The position numbers and the translations under genes are program-made. The notes beneath the pieces were generated by a model that searched no databases, had not been told where the DNA came from, and was given only the letters and a program-made list of their open reading frames with translations. This document shows positions 17,186 through 26,063 of a stretch of DNA of 32,643 bases, piece after piece (the stretch's first letter is position 1; each line of letters starts with the position of its first letter). The stretch spans positions 1 through 32,643 of the forward strand of contig NZ_JAGWUA010000028.1 of NCBI RefSeq assembly GCF_028868675.1, in the 5' to 3' direction. The DNA is from Bradyrhizobium sp. (GTDB lineage: Bacteria; Pseudomonadota; Alphaproteobacteria; Rhizobiales; Xanthobacteraceae).

Positions 17186-17470
17186 ATGACAACAAACGCC
17201 AAGCGTCTGGGACTGATGCTGGCCACAGCGCTCCTCGCGGCCGCCCCGGTGTCGCCGCATTTTTCGCCGGCGGAACTGCCCTCCATATCCCTGGATCGTG
17301 CCGATGCGAGGGTTGGGCGACCCCTGACACCGATGAGCGTGGCCGGGGTCCACCGCAGAGTGCATCGACGCGCCTATTACGGTGCAGCCGTCGGCGCCGC
17401 GGCCTATGGTGGCTATCGCTACTATGGCTATCGGCGGTGCGGCTACTATCCGTATCCACCTTGCTACTGA
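17186..17470 (+). CDS. Small exported Tyr/Gly-rich protein (94 aa)
   Basis: A 94-residue protein with an N-terminal signal-like segment (TTNAKRLGLMLATALLAAAPV) and a C-terminal third made of Tyr, Gly, Arg and Pro (YYGAAVGAAAYGGYRYYGYR, ending YYPYPPCY) with two cysteines. Short proteins of this composition are common in Bradyrhizobium; none has a firm function that I know. GGGAGAG lies about 6 nt before the ATG at 17186. A FixK-like box upstream suggests low-oxygen expression. It ends 37 bp before the convergent acyl-CoA synthetase. It may be a cell-envelope or matrix protein. Confidence 0.75.
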   Translation: MTTNAKRLGLMLATALLAAAPVSPHFSPAELPSISLDRADARVGRPLTPMSVAGVHRRVHRRAYYGAAVGAAAYGGYRYYGYRRCGYYPYPPCY

Positions 17471-17502
17471 GGCTCGCAGCAGCGGCGTGGGATGAAGATG
17501 CC

Positions 17503-17516
17503 TTCGCCTAGGCGAA
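17503..17516. other. Perfect 14-bp palindrome over the acyl-CoA synthetase stop codon
   Basis: TTCGCCTAGGCGAA is its own reverse complement and contains the TAG stop of the minus-strand synthetase gene (17508-17510). As RNA it forms a 5-bp stem with a CTAG loop. It sits in the 37-bp spacer of a convergent pair. Confidence 0.7.
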
Positions 17517-19415
17517 CACCACCTCGTGCCGCATCACGAACGGCCCGAGCAGCTTGTCGACTTCGCCCGTGACGGCATCGTGCATGTTTGCGGGCACGCC
17601 CGTGACGGTCACAGTCGCGATCGAGCCGTGGCTGCCGTGCGCGCCGACCTTCACCTTGCAGTCGATGCCCTTGCCGGCGAGCGGACTGAGCACGGCGGTG
17701 AAGACGCGCTGGGCGGCGTCCCAGCGCAGCCGCGGCTTGAACACCTTGCCGACGCCGGTGACCGGCATCGGGTCGATCGGGATCACCTGCACCGGCGCCG
17801 CGGCGCGCTCGGGGGTGCGCTCGCGCACCCAGGCCTCCAGCTCCCCCGGCTGAACGCTCGCGCCCGGCTTGAGCTGGACATAGCCGACCGGCAGTTCGCC
17901 GGCATAGGCGTCGGGCTGGCCGACCACGGCGGCAAAGCCGACGGCCGGATGCTGGAACATGATCTCCTCGATCGGCGCGGGATCGATGTTGTGGCCGCCG
18001 CGGATCACGAGGTCCTTGGCGCGGCCGGTGATCCAGAGATAGCCGTCGGCATCCAGCCGGCCGAGATCGCCGGAGTTGACCCAGATCTCGTCGACGAAAG
18101 CACCCTTGTTGTGGGCGTCGTTGAGATAGCCGTCGAACACGCCGGGGCCCGCCATGATGACGACGCCGATCTCGTCGACCGCGCAGTCGCCGAGCAGGCG
18201 GCCGTCGGCATCGAGCTTGACGATGCGCACGCGCGCGTAGGGCAGCGGCAGGCCGACCGAGCCGAGACGGATCGGCCGGTCCGGATAGGCCATGGTGTGC
18301 ACGCTCGAGGTCTCGGTCATGCCGTAGACCTCGACCACCGGCAGCTTGAACTTCGCCTCGATCGCCGAGCCGACCGCGACCGGAATCGCCGAGCCGCCGC
18401 CGGCGGCGTATTTCAGGCTGGAGATGTCGGCACTCCCCGTCGGGATCGCCAGTGTCGCGGCGAGCACGGTCGGCACGCTCGACAGCGCCTCCGCCTTGAA
18501 GCGCTCGATCAGAGACCAGATGTTCTTCACCGCATTCGGATTGCGCCAGCCGGACGGCGACAGCACCACGAGACACCCACCCGCCGACAGCGTCGCCAGC
18601 GCCTGCGTCAGCGATCCCCCGACATGGAACAGCGGCATGCCGAACAGCAGATTGCCGCCGGGCTTCGCCTTCAGCAGCAGGTTGAGCGCCCAGGCCTGGT
18701 AGACCTGGTTGGCATGGGTGTGGCGCACGAGCTTTGGCGTGCCGGTGGTGCCGCCGGTGTGGAAATAGGCGGCGATGTCGCTGCCTGAAATCGTGCGGCC
18801 GCTGACCAGCCGGTCCGCGGGCTGCTGCCTGATGAGGTCGTTGAAGGCGTAAGTGCCCCTGGCCGGATCGCCGCCGCCGCCGACCTGCACGATCGCCTTG
18901 AGGTGCTTCAACTGCGGGCGGATCTGTTCGACCTTCTGCCAGATGTCGGTGCCCGGCATCGGGCCGAGCGCTACCAGGATCGTGGTCTTCGCGGCCTCGA
19001 GGATTTCGGCGATCTGGTGCGGCTCCAAGAGCGGGTTGACCGGATTGGCGATGCCGGCGGCTTCCGCGCCGAACAGCGTCACGAAGGCGTCCGGCAACAG
19101 CGGCAGCATGAAGGAAATGACGTCGTCCTTGCCCGCGCCGAGCGCGCCGAACATGTTGGCGGCCTGCGTGACGCGCGCGAAGAAGTCGCGATGCGAGATC
19201 GTCAGCGGGGTATCGGCCGGATCGGCATTCGGCAAGAACTGGATCGCCGGCGCCTCGGGATTCCTGGCAGCCCCGAGCCGGATCGCCTCATAGGTGCTGG
19301 CCGCCGCGATGCGCTCCGCATAGGGGGTGTTCTCGATGGCGCGAACGTCCGCGTCGGTGAGCAGATCCGGATAGTCGTCGCCGATAAGCCGATCGAGCGC
19401 ATGAATGCCCGCCAT
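17508..19415 (-). CDS. Acyl-CoA synthetase (AMP-dependent ligase)
   Basis: A 635-residue ANL-superfamily enzyme that activates a carboxylic acid with ATP and CoA through an acyl-adenylate. The AMP-binding P loop AYFHTGGTTGTPKLVRHTH, the VEVYGMTETSSVH motif, GDLGRLDADGYLWITGRAKD and the IRGGHNIDPAPIEE hinge are intact. The catalytic lysine is probably in VTGVGKVFKPRL. Beyond it the C-terminus is longer than in most FadD proteins (about 60 residues, ending FVMRHEVVFA). The start MAGIHALDRL at 19415 has GGGAGG about 11 nt upstream. The adenylate cyclase gene lies 159 bp upstream on the same strand. The chain-length specificity is unknown. Confidence 0.93.
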   Translation of the reverse strand: MAGIHALDRLIGDDYPDLLTDADVRAIENTPYAERIAAASTYEAIRLGAARNPEAPAIQFLPNADPADTPLTISHRDFFARVTQAANMFGALGAGKDDVISFMLPLLPDAFVTLFGAEAAGIANPVNPLLEPHQIAEILEAAKTTILVALGPMPGTDIWQKVEQIRPQLKHLKAIVQVGGGGDPARGTYAFNDLIRQQPADRLVSGRTISGSDIAAYFHTGGTTGTPKLVRHTHANQVYQAWALNLLLKAKPGGNLLFGMPLFHVGGSLTQALATLSAGGCLVVLSPSGWRNPNAVKNIWSLIERFKAEALSSVPTVLAATLAIPTGSADISSLKYAAGGGSAIPVAVGSAIEAKFKLPVVEVYGMTETSSVHTMAYPDRPIRLGSVGLPLPYARVRIVKLDADGRLLGDCAVDEIGVVIMAGPGVFDGYLNDAHNKGAFVDEIWVNSGDLGRLDADGYLWITGRAKDLVIRGGHNIDPAPIEEIMFQHPAVGFAAVVGQPDAYAGELPVGYVQLKPGASVQPGELEAWVRERTPERAAAPVQVIPIDPMPVTGVGKVFKPRLRWDAAQRVFTAVLSPLAGKGIDCKVKVGAHGSHGSIATVTVTGVPANMHDAVTGEVDKLLGPFVMRHEVVFA

Positions 19416-19574
19416 TTCAGTCCGTCCTCCCTCGATGCCATTGCCCGCCGTCTGCCTGCTCGGGGGGCCAATCCGGCTCGCCGGATCGAGCGCGGACACA
19501 ATGCGCGATGATCTTGCCGGCGTCCATTGCCGGATGCCGGCAGTCCGGCGGTATCTTGCCACGGCGGTTCTGCG

Positions 19575-21353
19575 CTACGCCTGCTCGCCCGTCGCGCGTT
19601 TGAGGCCGGAGAAGAAGTATTCGCAGCCCTCCGGGTTGCGATAGAGCGCGCCGACCTTGAGCCAGGCACCGCCTGGACGAATGCCGTGGCGCTCGGCGAA
19701 CCCGTGAGCCTCCGCGAGCCGGCCCATATGCGCGTAGCACGCCGCCAGGAACCAGATGGTCAGCGGATAGCTCGGCAACTCGCGGAACGAGGCCTCCAGC
19801 AGCGCACACGCCTTGTCCAGCCGCCTCTGGAAGAAATGACACAGCCCCATGCCGGTCCAGTGAAAGGCCTTGCGCGCGGTGCGCGGGTCGAGCCGCAGCG
19901 AGGTCTCGAAATGCTCGATCGCGAGATCTGATTGCCCGCAGATGGTTCGCGCCCAGCCGCTCCACAGCCAGGCGAAGGTCGAGCTCGGATTGCGCTTCAG
20001 CGCGTTGTCGACGAGACCGATCACGACCTCGACGTCCTCGCCGAGATTGGTCAGCGCGCCCGCCGCCATGCCGAGCGAAGCGGAATCGTCGGGGGCGACC
20101 TCCACCGCCCGGTAGGCGTAGGCCTTGCCGCGCGCGATGTCGGATGCTGGATCCTCGCTCCAGCCGCTCATGAATTTCTGGGCATGGCCGAGCGCCAGCG
20201 CCGCGAGCGCCGGCCCGTAGCGCGGATCGCGCGCGATCGCCTGCTCGAGCAGTGCGATGCCCGTGTTGGCCGACTCGAGCGACCAGGCGCGGGAATGCGG
20301 CAGCGCGCGCAGATAGAGATCGTAGGCGGGCATGTCGTCGGTCGGCCGATCCGCCACGCGGCGGATCTCGGCGTCGAGCATCACCGGGTCGATGGCGCCC
20401 GCGACGCTGTTGGCGAACTGGTCCTGCAGCTCGAACACGTCCTGCAGCTCGCCGTCGAACTTGCCGGCCCACAGATGCGTGCCGGTCGCGGTCTCGATCA
20501 GCTGACCCGCGATGCGCAGCTTCGATCCGACCTTGCGCACGCTGCCCTCCAGCACGTAGCGCACGCCGAGCTCGCGGCCCACCTGCTTGATGTCGATCGT
20601 CTTGCCCTTGTAGGTGAAGGACGAGTTCCGCGCGATCACGAACAGCCGCTTGAAGTGCGATAACGCCGTAATGATGTCCTCCACGAGGCCGTCGGCGAAA
20701 TAGTCCTGCTCGGGATCGTTGCTGAGATTCTCGAACGGCAAGACCGCGATCGACGGTTTGTCGGGCAACGCGGGGGCGTGGTCGACCTCCACGGCCGGCT
20801 CCGCGGCCGGAGCGGGATTTCGGTGGCCGAGCCTGAGCCGCCAGGCGCGCAGAAGTGGACTGATGTTCTTCAGCGCCTGCGGCCCGAGATCGTCGCAGCC
20901 GACGTCGAGCTTGTCGCGGATCTGGCCGTGGGCGACGTCCGAGATCAGGACGTCGCCGCCTTCCGCGAGACTTCTCAGCCGCACCGCGATGTTGACGTGT
21001 TCGCCGAAGATATCGTTTTCATCGAAGATGATCTCGCCGGCGTCGATGCCGATGCGGAGCTGTATCCGCCGCTCTTCGGGCACATCGCCGTACTGCGTCT
21101 TCATCCCCTGCTGCACCTCGACCGCACAGCGCGCCGCGTCGACGGTGCTGGCAAACTGCACCAGCATGGCGTCGCCCGTGGTCTTGACCAGGTAGCCGTG
21201 ATGAGAGGCGATGGCGGGGTCGACCAGGGTCTTGCGCAGCGCCTTCAGCCGGGCGAGCGTGCCCTCCTCGTCGGCGCCCATCAGAGCGCCGTAACCGGCG
21301 ACGTCAGCCGCCAGGACCGCCGCCAGTCGCCGTTCGAGACGCTCGCCACTCAC
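19575..21353 (-). CDS. Class III adenylate/guanylate cyclase with TolB-like and TPR-type repeats
   Basis: A 592-residue protein. Residues about 8-170 form the cyclase domain with metal aspartates D17 (AADVAGYGALM) and D61 (TTGDAMLVQF) and transition-state residues N121 and R125 (GEHVNIAVRLRSLA). Residues about 205-320 resemble the TolB-N-like module common in rhizobial cyclases (SIAVLPFENLSNDPEQDYFADGL), and the rest is helical with TPR-like repeats. There is no membrane segment. The start is GTG at 21353, with AGGGG about 8 nt before it. Rhizobial genomes hold many such cyclases; the input is unknown. GDA and GEH replace the more usual GDG forms at two motif positions, but the catalytic residues remain. 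Confidence 0.92.
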   Translation of the reverse strand: MSGERLERRLAAVLAADVAGYGALMGADEEGTLARLKALRKTLVDPAIASHHGYLVKTTGDAMLVQFASTVDAARCAVEVQQGMKTQYGDVPEERRIQLRIGIDAGEIIFDENDIFGEHVNIAVRLRSLAEGGDVLISDVAHGQIRDKLDVGCDDLGPQALKNISPLLRAWRLRLGHRNPAPAAEPAVEVDHAPALPDKPSIAVLPFENLSNDPEQDYFADGLVEDIITALSHFKRLFVIARNSSFTYKGKTIDIKQVGRELGVRYVLEGSVRKVGSKLRIAGQLIETATGTHLWAGKFDGELQDVFELQDQFANSVAGAIDPVMLDAEIRRVADRPTDDMPAYDLYLRALPHSRAWSLESANTGIALLEQAIARDPRYGPALAALALGHAQKFMSGWSEDPASDIARGKAYAYRAVEVAPDDSASLGMAAGALTNLGEDVEVVIGLVDNALKRNPSSTFAWLWSGWARTICGQSDLAIEHFETSLRLDPRTARKAFHWTGMGLCHFFQRRLDKACALLEASFRELPSYPLTIWFLAACYAHMGRLAEAHGFAERHGIRPGGAWLKVGALYRNPEGCEYFFSGLKRATGEQA

Positions 21354-21531
21354 GGGATGCCCCTGATCGGTCGGGTCAGACGCGGCATCAAAGCATGGAG
21401 CTATAGTGCAGGGCTAGGAGAATCTCGGTTGGCTGCAGACCCGGACGCCGGCACGCGTTAGGATGCCCGGCCCGGAGACCGCGCACTCACTGCGAGCTTC
21501 CGGCCGATCTCGCAACCCGGAGGAATGCGTC

Positions 21532-21873
21532 ATGCGCAAACAGCTGCTGGCGCTCGCAGGAGCACTTTCAGGAGCACTTGGCGCCCTGACGGGCCTTGCG
21601 GATACCGCGCGCGCCGACGCGATCGACGGCGACTGGTGTCAGGCGAATGGCAGGCGCATGTCGATCCGCGGACCCGCCATCGTCACGCCCGGCGGCCAGC
21701 AGACCAGCGGCAACTACAACAGGCACTTCTTCTCCTATGTCGTGCCGGCCGGCGAGGCCGGCGCCGGCGCGACCGTCGAGATCCAACTGCTCGGCGAGGA
21801 GCTTGCGCGCGAGCGCCAGGGCGGCGATCCCGCGGTGCGCGACTGGCGGCGCTGCCCGCCGGGGATCAGCTAG
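21532..21873 (+). CDS. Small exported protein of unknown function (113 aa)
   Basis: A 113-residue protein with a clear Sec signal peptide (MRKQLLALAGALSGALGALT, likely cleavage after ARADA near residue 27). The mature part begins IDGDWCQANGRRMSIRGPAI and includes a second cysteine near the C-terminus (DWRRCPPGIS), so one disulfide is possible. The pattern GDWC...G...I.GP.IVTPGG looks like a small beta-barrel-type periplasmic protein found in Bradyrhizobium. GGAGGA lies 7 nt before the ATG at 21532. It is divergent from the cyclase gene and 94 bp before the exported lyase, with which it may be transcribed. The function is unknown. Confidence 0.82.
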   Translation: MRKQLLALAGALSGALGALTGLADTARADAIDGDWCQANGRRMSIRGPAIVTPGGQQTSGNYNRHFFSYVVPAGEAGAGATVEIQLLGEELARERQGGDPAVRDWRRCPPGIS

Positions 21874-21967
21874 CGCCGCCGTACTGGCGAAACTCCGCGC
21901 CGCGATGCTAAGCCATACGCATTCGAAAAGACGCCGCGGCGACAAGCGGCAGCGAAGGGAGAACGGC

Positions 21968-23575
21968 ATGAGGTCCATGGTTGGCGTCGCGACGACGCTC
22001 GCTCTGTTGATGGCGCAAGGCGCGCTTGCCGCCGACACCGGGCAGCTGCCCTGCAAGAGCACGCAGGAGTGCAACGAGAGCGCCGCCAGGATCGGCGCGA
22101 AGGCCGCGGCCGGCGCACAGCTCTCGACCAGCGCGGCCGATGCCGCCGAGGACCAGTTCTACTGGGTGAACAAGATCAACAAGGCCTCGACCGTCATGCT
22201 GGTGGAGGAAGGCATCTTCGGCAGGGAGATCGGCCAGCTGATCGCCCGCGGCGTCGAGCACGCGATCCGGCAGGCGAAGGAGCCGGGGGGAAAGCGTCCC
22301 GGCGACGTGCTGCAGATCGAGAAGATCATGACCGACGAGGTCGGCCAGGAGGCTTCCGTGATCCATGCCGGCCGCAGCCGCCAGGACATCTATGCGACCT
22401 TCCGCGCCGCCAAGCTGCGCAACCAGACGCTGGATTTCGCCGGCGCACTGCTCGGACTGCGCACCAAGCTGCTGGCGAAAGCCGCCGACAATCTCGACAC
22501 GCTGATCCCGGCCTACACCAATGGCGTGCAGGCGGTGCCGATCACCTACGGCCACTATCTGCTCGCCTATGAAGATTCCTTCGCGCGCGACCAGCAGCGC
22601 GTCGGCGAGGCCTACCGCCGCCTCAATCTCAGCCCGATGGGCACCGGCGTCCTGTCGGATTCGGTCTGGCCGCTGAACCGCGCCCGCCTCGCCGAGCTCC
22701 TGGGGTTCGATGGCATCGTCGTGAATTCGATGGACTCGAGCCAGGTGATCCCCTTCGACAATCAGCTCGAGGCGACCGCGATCGCGAGTTCCAGCGCCAT
22801 CCGCATCGGCGCGATGATGCAGGACCTGCATACGCAATATCACCAGGTGCGGCCATGGCTCCTGCTGCAGGAGAGCTCGACCTACACGTCGAGCTCGATG
22901 CCGCAGAAGCGCAATCCGGGGCTGATCATGCAGGCGCGCATGGCGGCCTCCGACGTCGTCGGCCTCTCGGAGGCCGTGGTCTTGCGCGCCCACAACGTCA
23001 CCTCGGGCATGGTCGACTACAAGTCCGAGACCGAGGATCTCGGCCTGTTCGCGCGCGGCGTCGGCATGATCGAGGCCACCGACCGGGTGTTCGATGCGCT
23101 CGTCGTCAATAAGCCGCGCGCCAGGGAGGAACTGGAAAGCGACTGGACCGCCACCATGAACCTCGCCGAATGGCTGCTGCAGGCGCATCAGATTCCGTTC
23201 CGGGTCGGGCATGGGTTCGCCTCGCAGATGGTCAGTTACGCAAGGCCGCTCGACCTCACGCCAAAGACCATTCCCTTCGACGTCGTCACCGACCTGTTCG
23301 CAAAGACGCTCGCGAAATACGAGCAGCCGGCAAAACCCTTCCCGATGAGCGAGAGCGAGTTCAGGCAGGCGATGTCGCCGGAATGGATCGTGACGCACAC
23401 GAGGGGTACCGGCGGACCGCAGCCCGAAGAGACCGCGCGCATGCTGAAGACGGCGCAAGCGCGGCTCGAGGCGGACAAGGCCTGGCTCGCCGAGCGGCGC
23501 AGCAAGCTCGCGAAGGCCGACGCGGCGCTGGACAAGGCGTTTGCGGCGCTGCTGCCGGCCGACAAAGGACACTAG
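21968..23575 (+). CDS. Exported argininosuccinate-lyase-like enzyme
   Basis: A 535-residue fumarase/aspartase-superfamily protein. An N-terminal Sec signal (RSMVGVATTLALLMAQGALA, cleavage near residue 21) is followed by a short cysteine pair C29/C35, consistent with the periplasm. The lyase core has all three signatures of the argininosuccinate lyase group: H133 in VIHAGRSRQD, H196 in ITYGHYLLAY, and the mobile loop SSSMPQKRNPG around M311. It should split a C-N bond to release fumarate or a related acid. A periplasmic member is unusual, since argininosuccinate is cytoplasmic. The C-terminal 40 residues are a charged helix. AGGGAG lies about 7 nt before the ATG at 21968. The substrate is unknown. 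Confidence 0.88.
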   Translation: MRSMVGVATTLALLMAQGALAADTGQLPCKSTQECNESAARIGAKAAAGAQLSTSAADAAEDQFYWVNKINKASTVMLVEEGIFGREIGQLIARGVEHAIRQAKEPGGKRPGDVLQIEKIMTDEVGQEASVIHAGRSRQDIYATFRAAKLRNQTLDFAGALLGLRTKLLAKAADNLDTLIPAYTNGVQAVPITYGHYLLAYEDSFARDQQRVGEAYRRLNLSPMGTGVLSDSVWPLNRARLAELLGFDGIVVNSMDSSQVIPFDNQLEATAIASSSAIRIGAMMQDLHTQYHQVRPWLLLQESSTYTSSSMPQKRNPGLIMQARMAASDVVGLSEAVVLRAHNVTSGMVDYKSETEDLGLFARGVGMIEATDRVFDALVVNKPRAREELESDWTATMNLAEWLLQAHQIPFRVGHGFASQMVSYARPLDLTPKTIPFDVVTDLFAKTLAKYEQPAKPFPMSESEFRQAMSPEWIVTHTRGTGGPQPEETARMLKTAQARLEADKAWLAERRSKLAKADAALDKAFAALLPADKGH

Positions 23576-23801
23576 CGACGACCTCGGCCCTCACCGCATC
23601 CCCCTGTCGCCGGGCATCATTGCAAGGTTCCGCATGCGACAGCCACCGCCGGCGCGCGCGTTCCACTTGATTCATCCGTAACCCTGAGGTTATGCGCTTA
23701 TCCCTAACCGACGAGCTATCGATCACGAAATGCCGAACACTCCCAATGCGCTGCAATGGGGCTGGCGGCCGTCCTGGCGATGGCACATGAGAACGATACC
23801 C

Positions 23802-24254
23802 ATGAAGAGAGCGAAAACTTCCGCGAAGAAGACCGCAGCTGCAGCGGGCGGAGCGGACTCGCCCTCCCGCCTGATCGACGCGAAGATCAAAGAGCTCGGC
23901 GACTGGCGCGGCGAGATGCTCGCGCGCGTCCGGGCCGTCATCAGACAGGCCGACCCCGAAGCGGTCGAGGAATTGAAGTGGCGCGGCGTCCCCGTCTGGT
24001 CGCATGGCGGGATCATCTGCACCGGCGAGACCTACAAGAGCGTCGTCAAGATGACCTTCGCCAGGGGCGCTTCGCTCGACGATCCCTCGGGCCTCTTCAA
24101 TTCGAGCCTCGAGGGCAACACGCGGCGCGCCATCGACCTGCACGAGGGCGACAAGCTCGACGAGAAGGCGCTGAAGGCGCTGGTCCGCGCCGCGGTGGAT
24201 ATGAACCTCGCGGCGGCAGCCGCGCGGAAGAGCGCGAAGCGCAAGGCCGGGTAA
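23802..24254 (+). CDS. DUF1801 (YdhG-like) domain protein
   Basis: A 150-residue protein with a Lys/Ala-rich N-terminal tail (MKRAKTSAKKTAAAAGG) and a DUF1801-type alpha/beta domain. The landmarks are ADPEAVEELKWRGVPVWSHG, YKSVVKMTFARGASLDDPSG and RAIDLHEGDKLDEKALKALV. Members are small cytoplasmic proteins of unknown function, often annotated as YdhG-like. The start is uncertain: the ATG at 23802 has a GAGAA stretch 8 nt upstream, an ATG at 23787 is possible, and the frame is open from 23730. The basic Lys-rich ends could bind nucleic acid. It converges on the PAS-like gene with a 30-bp spacer. Confidence 0.82.
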   Translation: MKRAKTSAKKTAAAAGGADSPSRLIDAKIKELGDWRGEMLARVRAVIRQADPEAVEELKWRGVPVWSHGGIICTGETYKSVVKMTFARGASLDDPSGLFNSSLEGNTRRAIDLHEGDKLDEKALKALVRAAVDMNLAAAAARKSAKRKAG

Positions 24255-24273
24255 GGACGACCGGCGGGGCCAG

Positions 24274-24289
24274 CCTAGCTATAGCTAGG
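24274..24289. other. Perfect 16-bp palindrome over the PAS-protein stop codon
   Basis: CCTAGCTATAGCTAGG is its own reverse complement and contains the minus-strand TAG stop (24285-24287). As RNA it gives a 6-bp stem with a TATA loop, and GCCAG/CTGGC arms (24269-24273, 24294-24298) could extend it. It may act as a shared 3' structure for the convergent genes. It contains two copies of the rare tetramer CTAG. Confidence 0.7.
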
Positions 24290-24917
24290 GAGCCTGGCGC
24301 GGATTCGGTGGAGAATACCTCGCACTGACGTCGATCGCCTGGTGAAGAATGAAGGCGACATTGTCGCGATCGTCGAGCACCGGGCTGTTGAGCGGCTGCC
24401 AATGTCGCTCGACGAACTTCCCGCGCTCGTCCCGCACGTCGTAGCGCTGGACCAGCATCACATGAGCCTGCCCGGTCTCGGCGACGACGCGCAACGAGGC
24501 GAACAGGTTGGCGACGCCGTCAGCAAAGGGATCGCCGGGATTGTCGGGGAAGACGTTGAATATCCGCTCGCCCGCCACCCGGCCGGCATCGACCATGGTC
24601 GCCGCCGCATAGACCTTGTTGGCCTCCACGATGTGGAGGCCCGGACCGGGATCGATCAGCAACAGCGGCTTCGCCGCCGTCTGGAACTCCGCCTGGAACT
24701 TGCGCGACAGGCTCGGAGCGGGGCCGGACGGCGCCCGATCCCGCATCGCCTGGCGCTTCGGCCTGACCCCAACCGCTGCGGCCGTCAGCGTCGCGAGCCT
24801 GCGTCTCGATGCCAGCAATTGCTCCCGAACGAAGCGTCGCGACTTCTCCGAAAGCTCCGCCTGCGCGAGAAGGCGCTCGAAATCAGCGATATTCTGCCGT
24901 TCGATGAAGCGCTGCAT
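24285..24917 (-). CDS. PAS-like sensory domain protein (210 aa)
   Basis: A 210-residue soluble protein. The N-terminal helix (RFIERQNIADFERLLAQAEL) is followed by LREQ-type basic linkers, and residues about 75-200 look like a PAS fold: LLLIDPGPGLHIVEANKVYA, RIFNVFPDNPGDP and the closing FVERHWQPLNSPVLDDRDNVAFILHQAIDVS. No kinase, GGDEF or HTH output domain is attached. It could act as a stand-alone sensor binding a partner kinase. The ATG at 24917 is chosen; a TTG two codons earlier is also possible and neither has a strong ribosome site. The upstream 288 bp to murI hold nothing I can name. Confidence 0.82.
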   Translation of the reverse strand: MQRFIERQNIADFERLLAQAELSEKSRRFVREQLLASRRRLATLTAAAVGVRPKRQAMRDRAPSGPAPSLSRKFQAEFQTAAKPLLLIDPGPGLHIVEANKVYAAATMVDAGRVAGERIFNVFPDNPGDPFADGVANLFASLRVVAETGQAHVMLVQRYDVRDERGKFVERHWQPLNSPVLDDRDNVAFILHQAIDVSARYSPPNPRQAP

Positions 24918-25205
24918 CCCCAATATCCGTCACCCGGTCCCACCGATGTAGCTCGGAGCACGCCGCGCGGTCCAGCGCCAGCGGTCCGACCGCTCGCCAT
25001 CCCGCGAGACGGCCAGGCCCGCCACTGGCGCTGGGCGGTTCCCCGGCTCCCCTCCCTGGACCCTTTCTTTCGAGAGAGCGCAAGAGTGAGGCAAGACTCG
25101 CGTCGAGCGCGCCGGTCAGGGACCAGCCTCGCGTGCCCATGGCGCCCCCGCCGCAAAACCGCCAAAAACACCGAATGGTAACCATGTCAGGGCTAGGGTA
25201 ACGAC

Positions 25206-26003
25206 GTGACAAGCTCCCCGACGATCCTGGTGTTCGATTCCGGCCTTGGCGGGCTTACGGTGCTACGCGAGGTCGTCGCCGCGCGTCCGGACGCGCACTA
25301 CGTCTACGTCGCCGACGACGCGTTCTTTCCCTACGGTCACCACGACGAGGACGAGATCATTGCCCGCGTGGTGCCGCTGATGGGCGAGCTGATCGCCGCG
25401 CACGATCCGGGCCTCGTGGTCATCGCTTGCAACACCGCCTCCACGCTGGTGCTGTCGCACCTGCGCGCCGTCTATTCGGTGCCCTTCGTCGGCACGGTGC
25501 CGGCGATCAAGCCGGCCTGCGCACAATCGAAGACGCGGCGCGTCTCGGTGCTCGGCACCAAAGGCACGGTGAAACGCGAATATACCCGCGCGCTGATCCG
25601 CGACTTCTCGCAGGGCTGCGAGGTCACGTTGGTCGGCTCGCCCGAGCTCGCCTCGCTCGCCGAGCGCGCGCTGTCGGGACAAGCGATCAGCGATCGCGAC
25701 ATCCTCACCGAGCTTTCGCCCTGCTTCGTCGGTGACCCCGACGATGCCGCGGCGCGCACCGACACCGTAGTGCTCGCCTGCACCCATTATCCGCTGCTGC
25801 TCGACCGGCTGAAGACGCTCGCGCCATGGCCGGTCGACTGGATCGATCCGGCGCCGGCGATCGCCCGCCGGGTATCGGACCTGCTCGGCCCGCCGGCAAG
25901 CGGTCCTGCTGAAGCCGGCGCCGAGATGATCTTCACCTCGCGCCGCACGCACGCGCTCGGGCCGGCGCTGACGCCGTTCTTCGGCGGCCGCCTGCCGGCC
26001 TGA
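25206..26003 (+). CDS. murI: Glutamate racemase
   Basis: A 265-residue cytoplasmic enzyme that makes D-glutamate for peptidoglycan from L-glutamate by a two-cysteine mechanism. The catalytic pair is C75 (IACNTAST) and C192 (LACTHYPLLL), with D11 in FDSGLGGLTVL and the YVADDAFFPYG motif also present. The length is usual. It starts with GTG at 25206, preceded by AGGG about 9 nt upstream; no better in-frame start exists. It is followed 60 bp later by an HpcH/HpaI aldolase gene on the same strand. The murI-rpsD neighbourhood matches what I recall for Bradyrhizobiaceae. Confidence 0.97.
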   Translation: MTSSPTILVFDSGLGGLTVLREVVAARPDAHYVYVADDAFFPYGHHDEDEIIARVVPLMGELIAAHDPGLVVIACNTASTLVLSHLRAVYSVPFVGTVPAIKPACAQSKTRRVSVLGTKGTVKREYTRALIRDFSQGCEVTLVGSPELASLAERALSGQAISDRDILTELSPCFVGDPDDAAARTDTVVLACTHYPLLLDRLKTLAPWPVDWIDPAPAIARRVSDLLGPPASGPAEAGAEMIFTSRRTHALGPALTPFFGGRLPA

Positions 26004-26063
26004 TCTTTTCGCCCGTCGCGCGCGCTGTTAGTCTTACGCCCTCGTCCCTGCCGCAGGTTCATC

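Noticed and set aside
14330-23575. purB and the exported lyase as a duplicated gene pair
   Set aside because: They share only the superfamily signatures; one follows PurB motifs and the other ArgH motifs, so they are distant paralogues rather than a recent duplication.
24918-25205. Minus-strand open frames in the spacer before murI
   Set aside because: They lack ribosome sites and recognisable composition, and overlap the starts of real genes; I see no convincing gene here.
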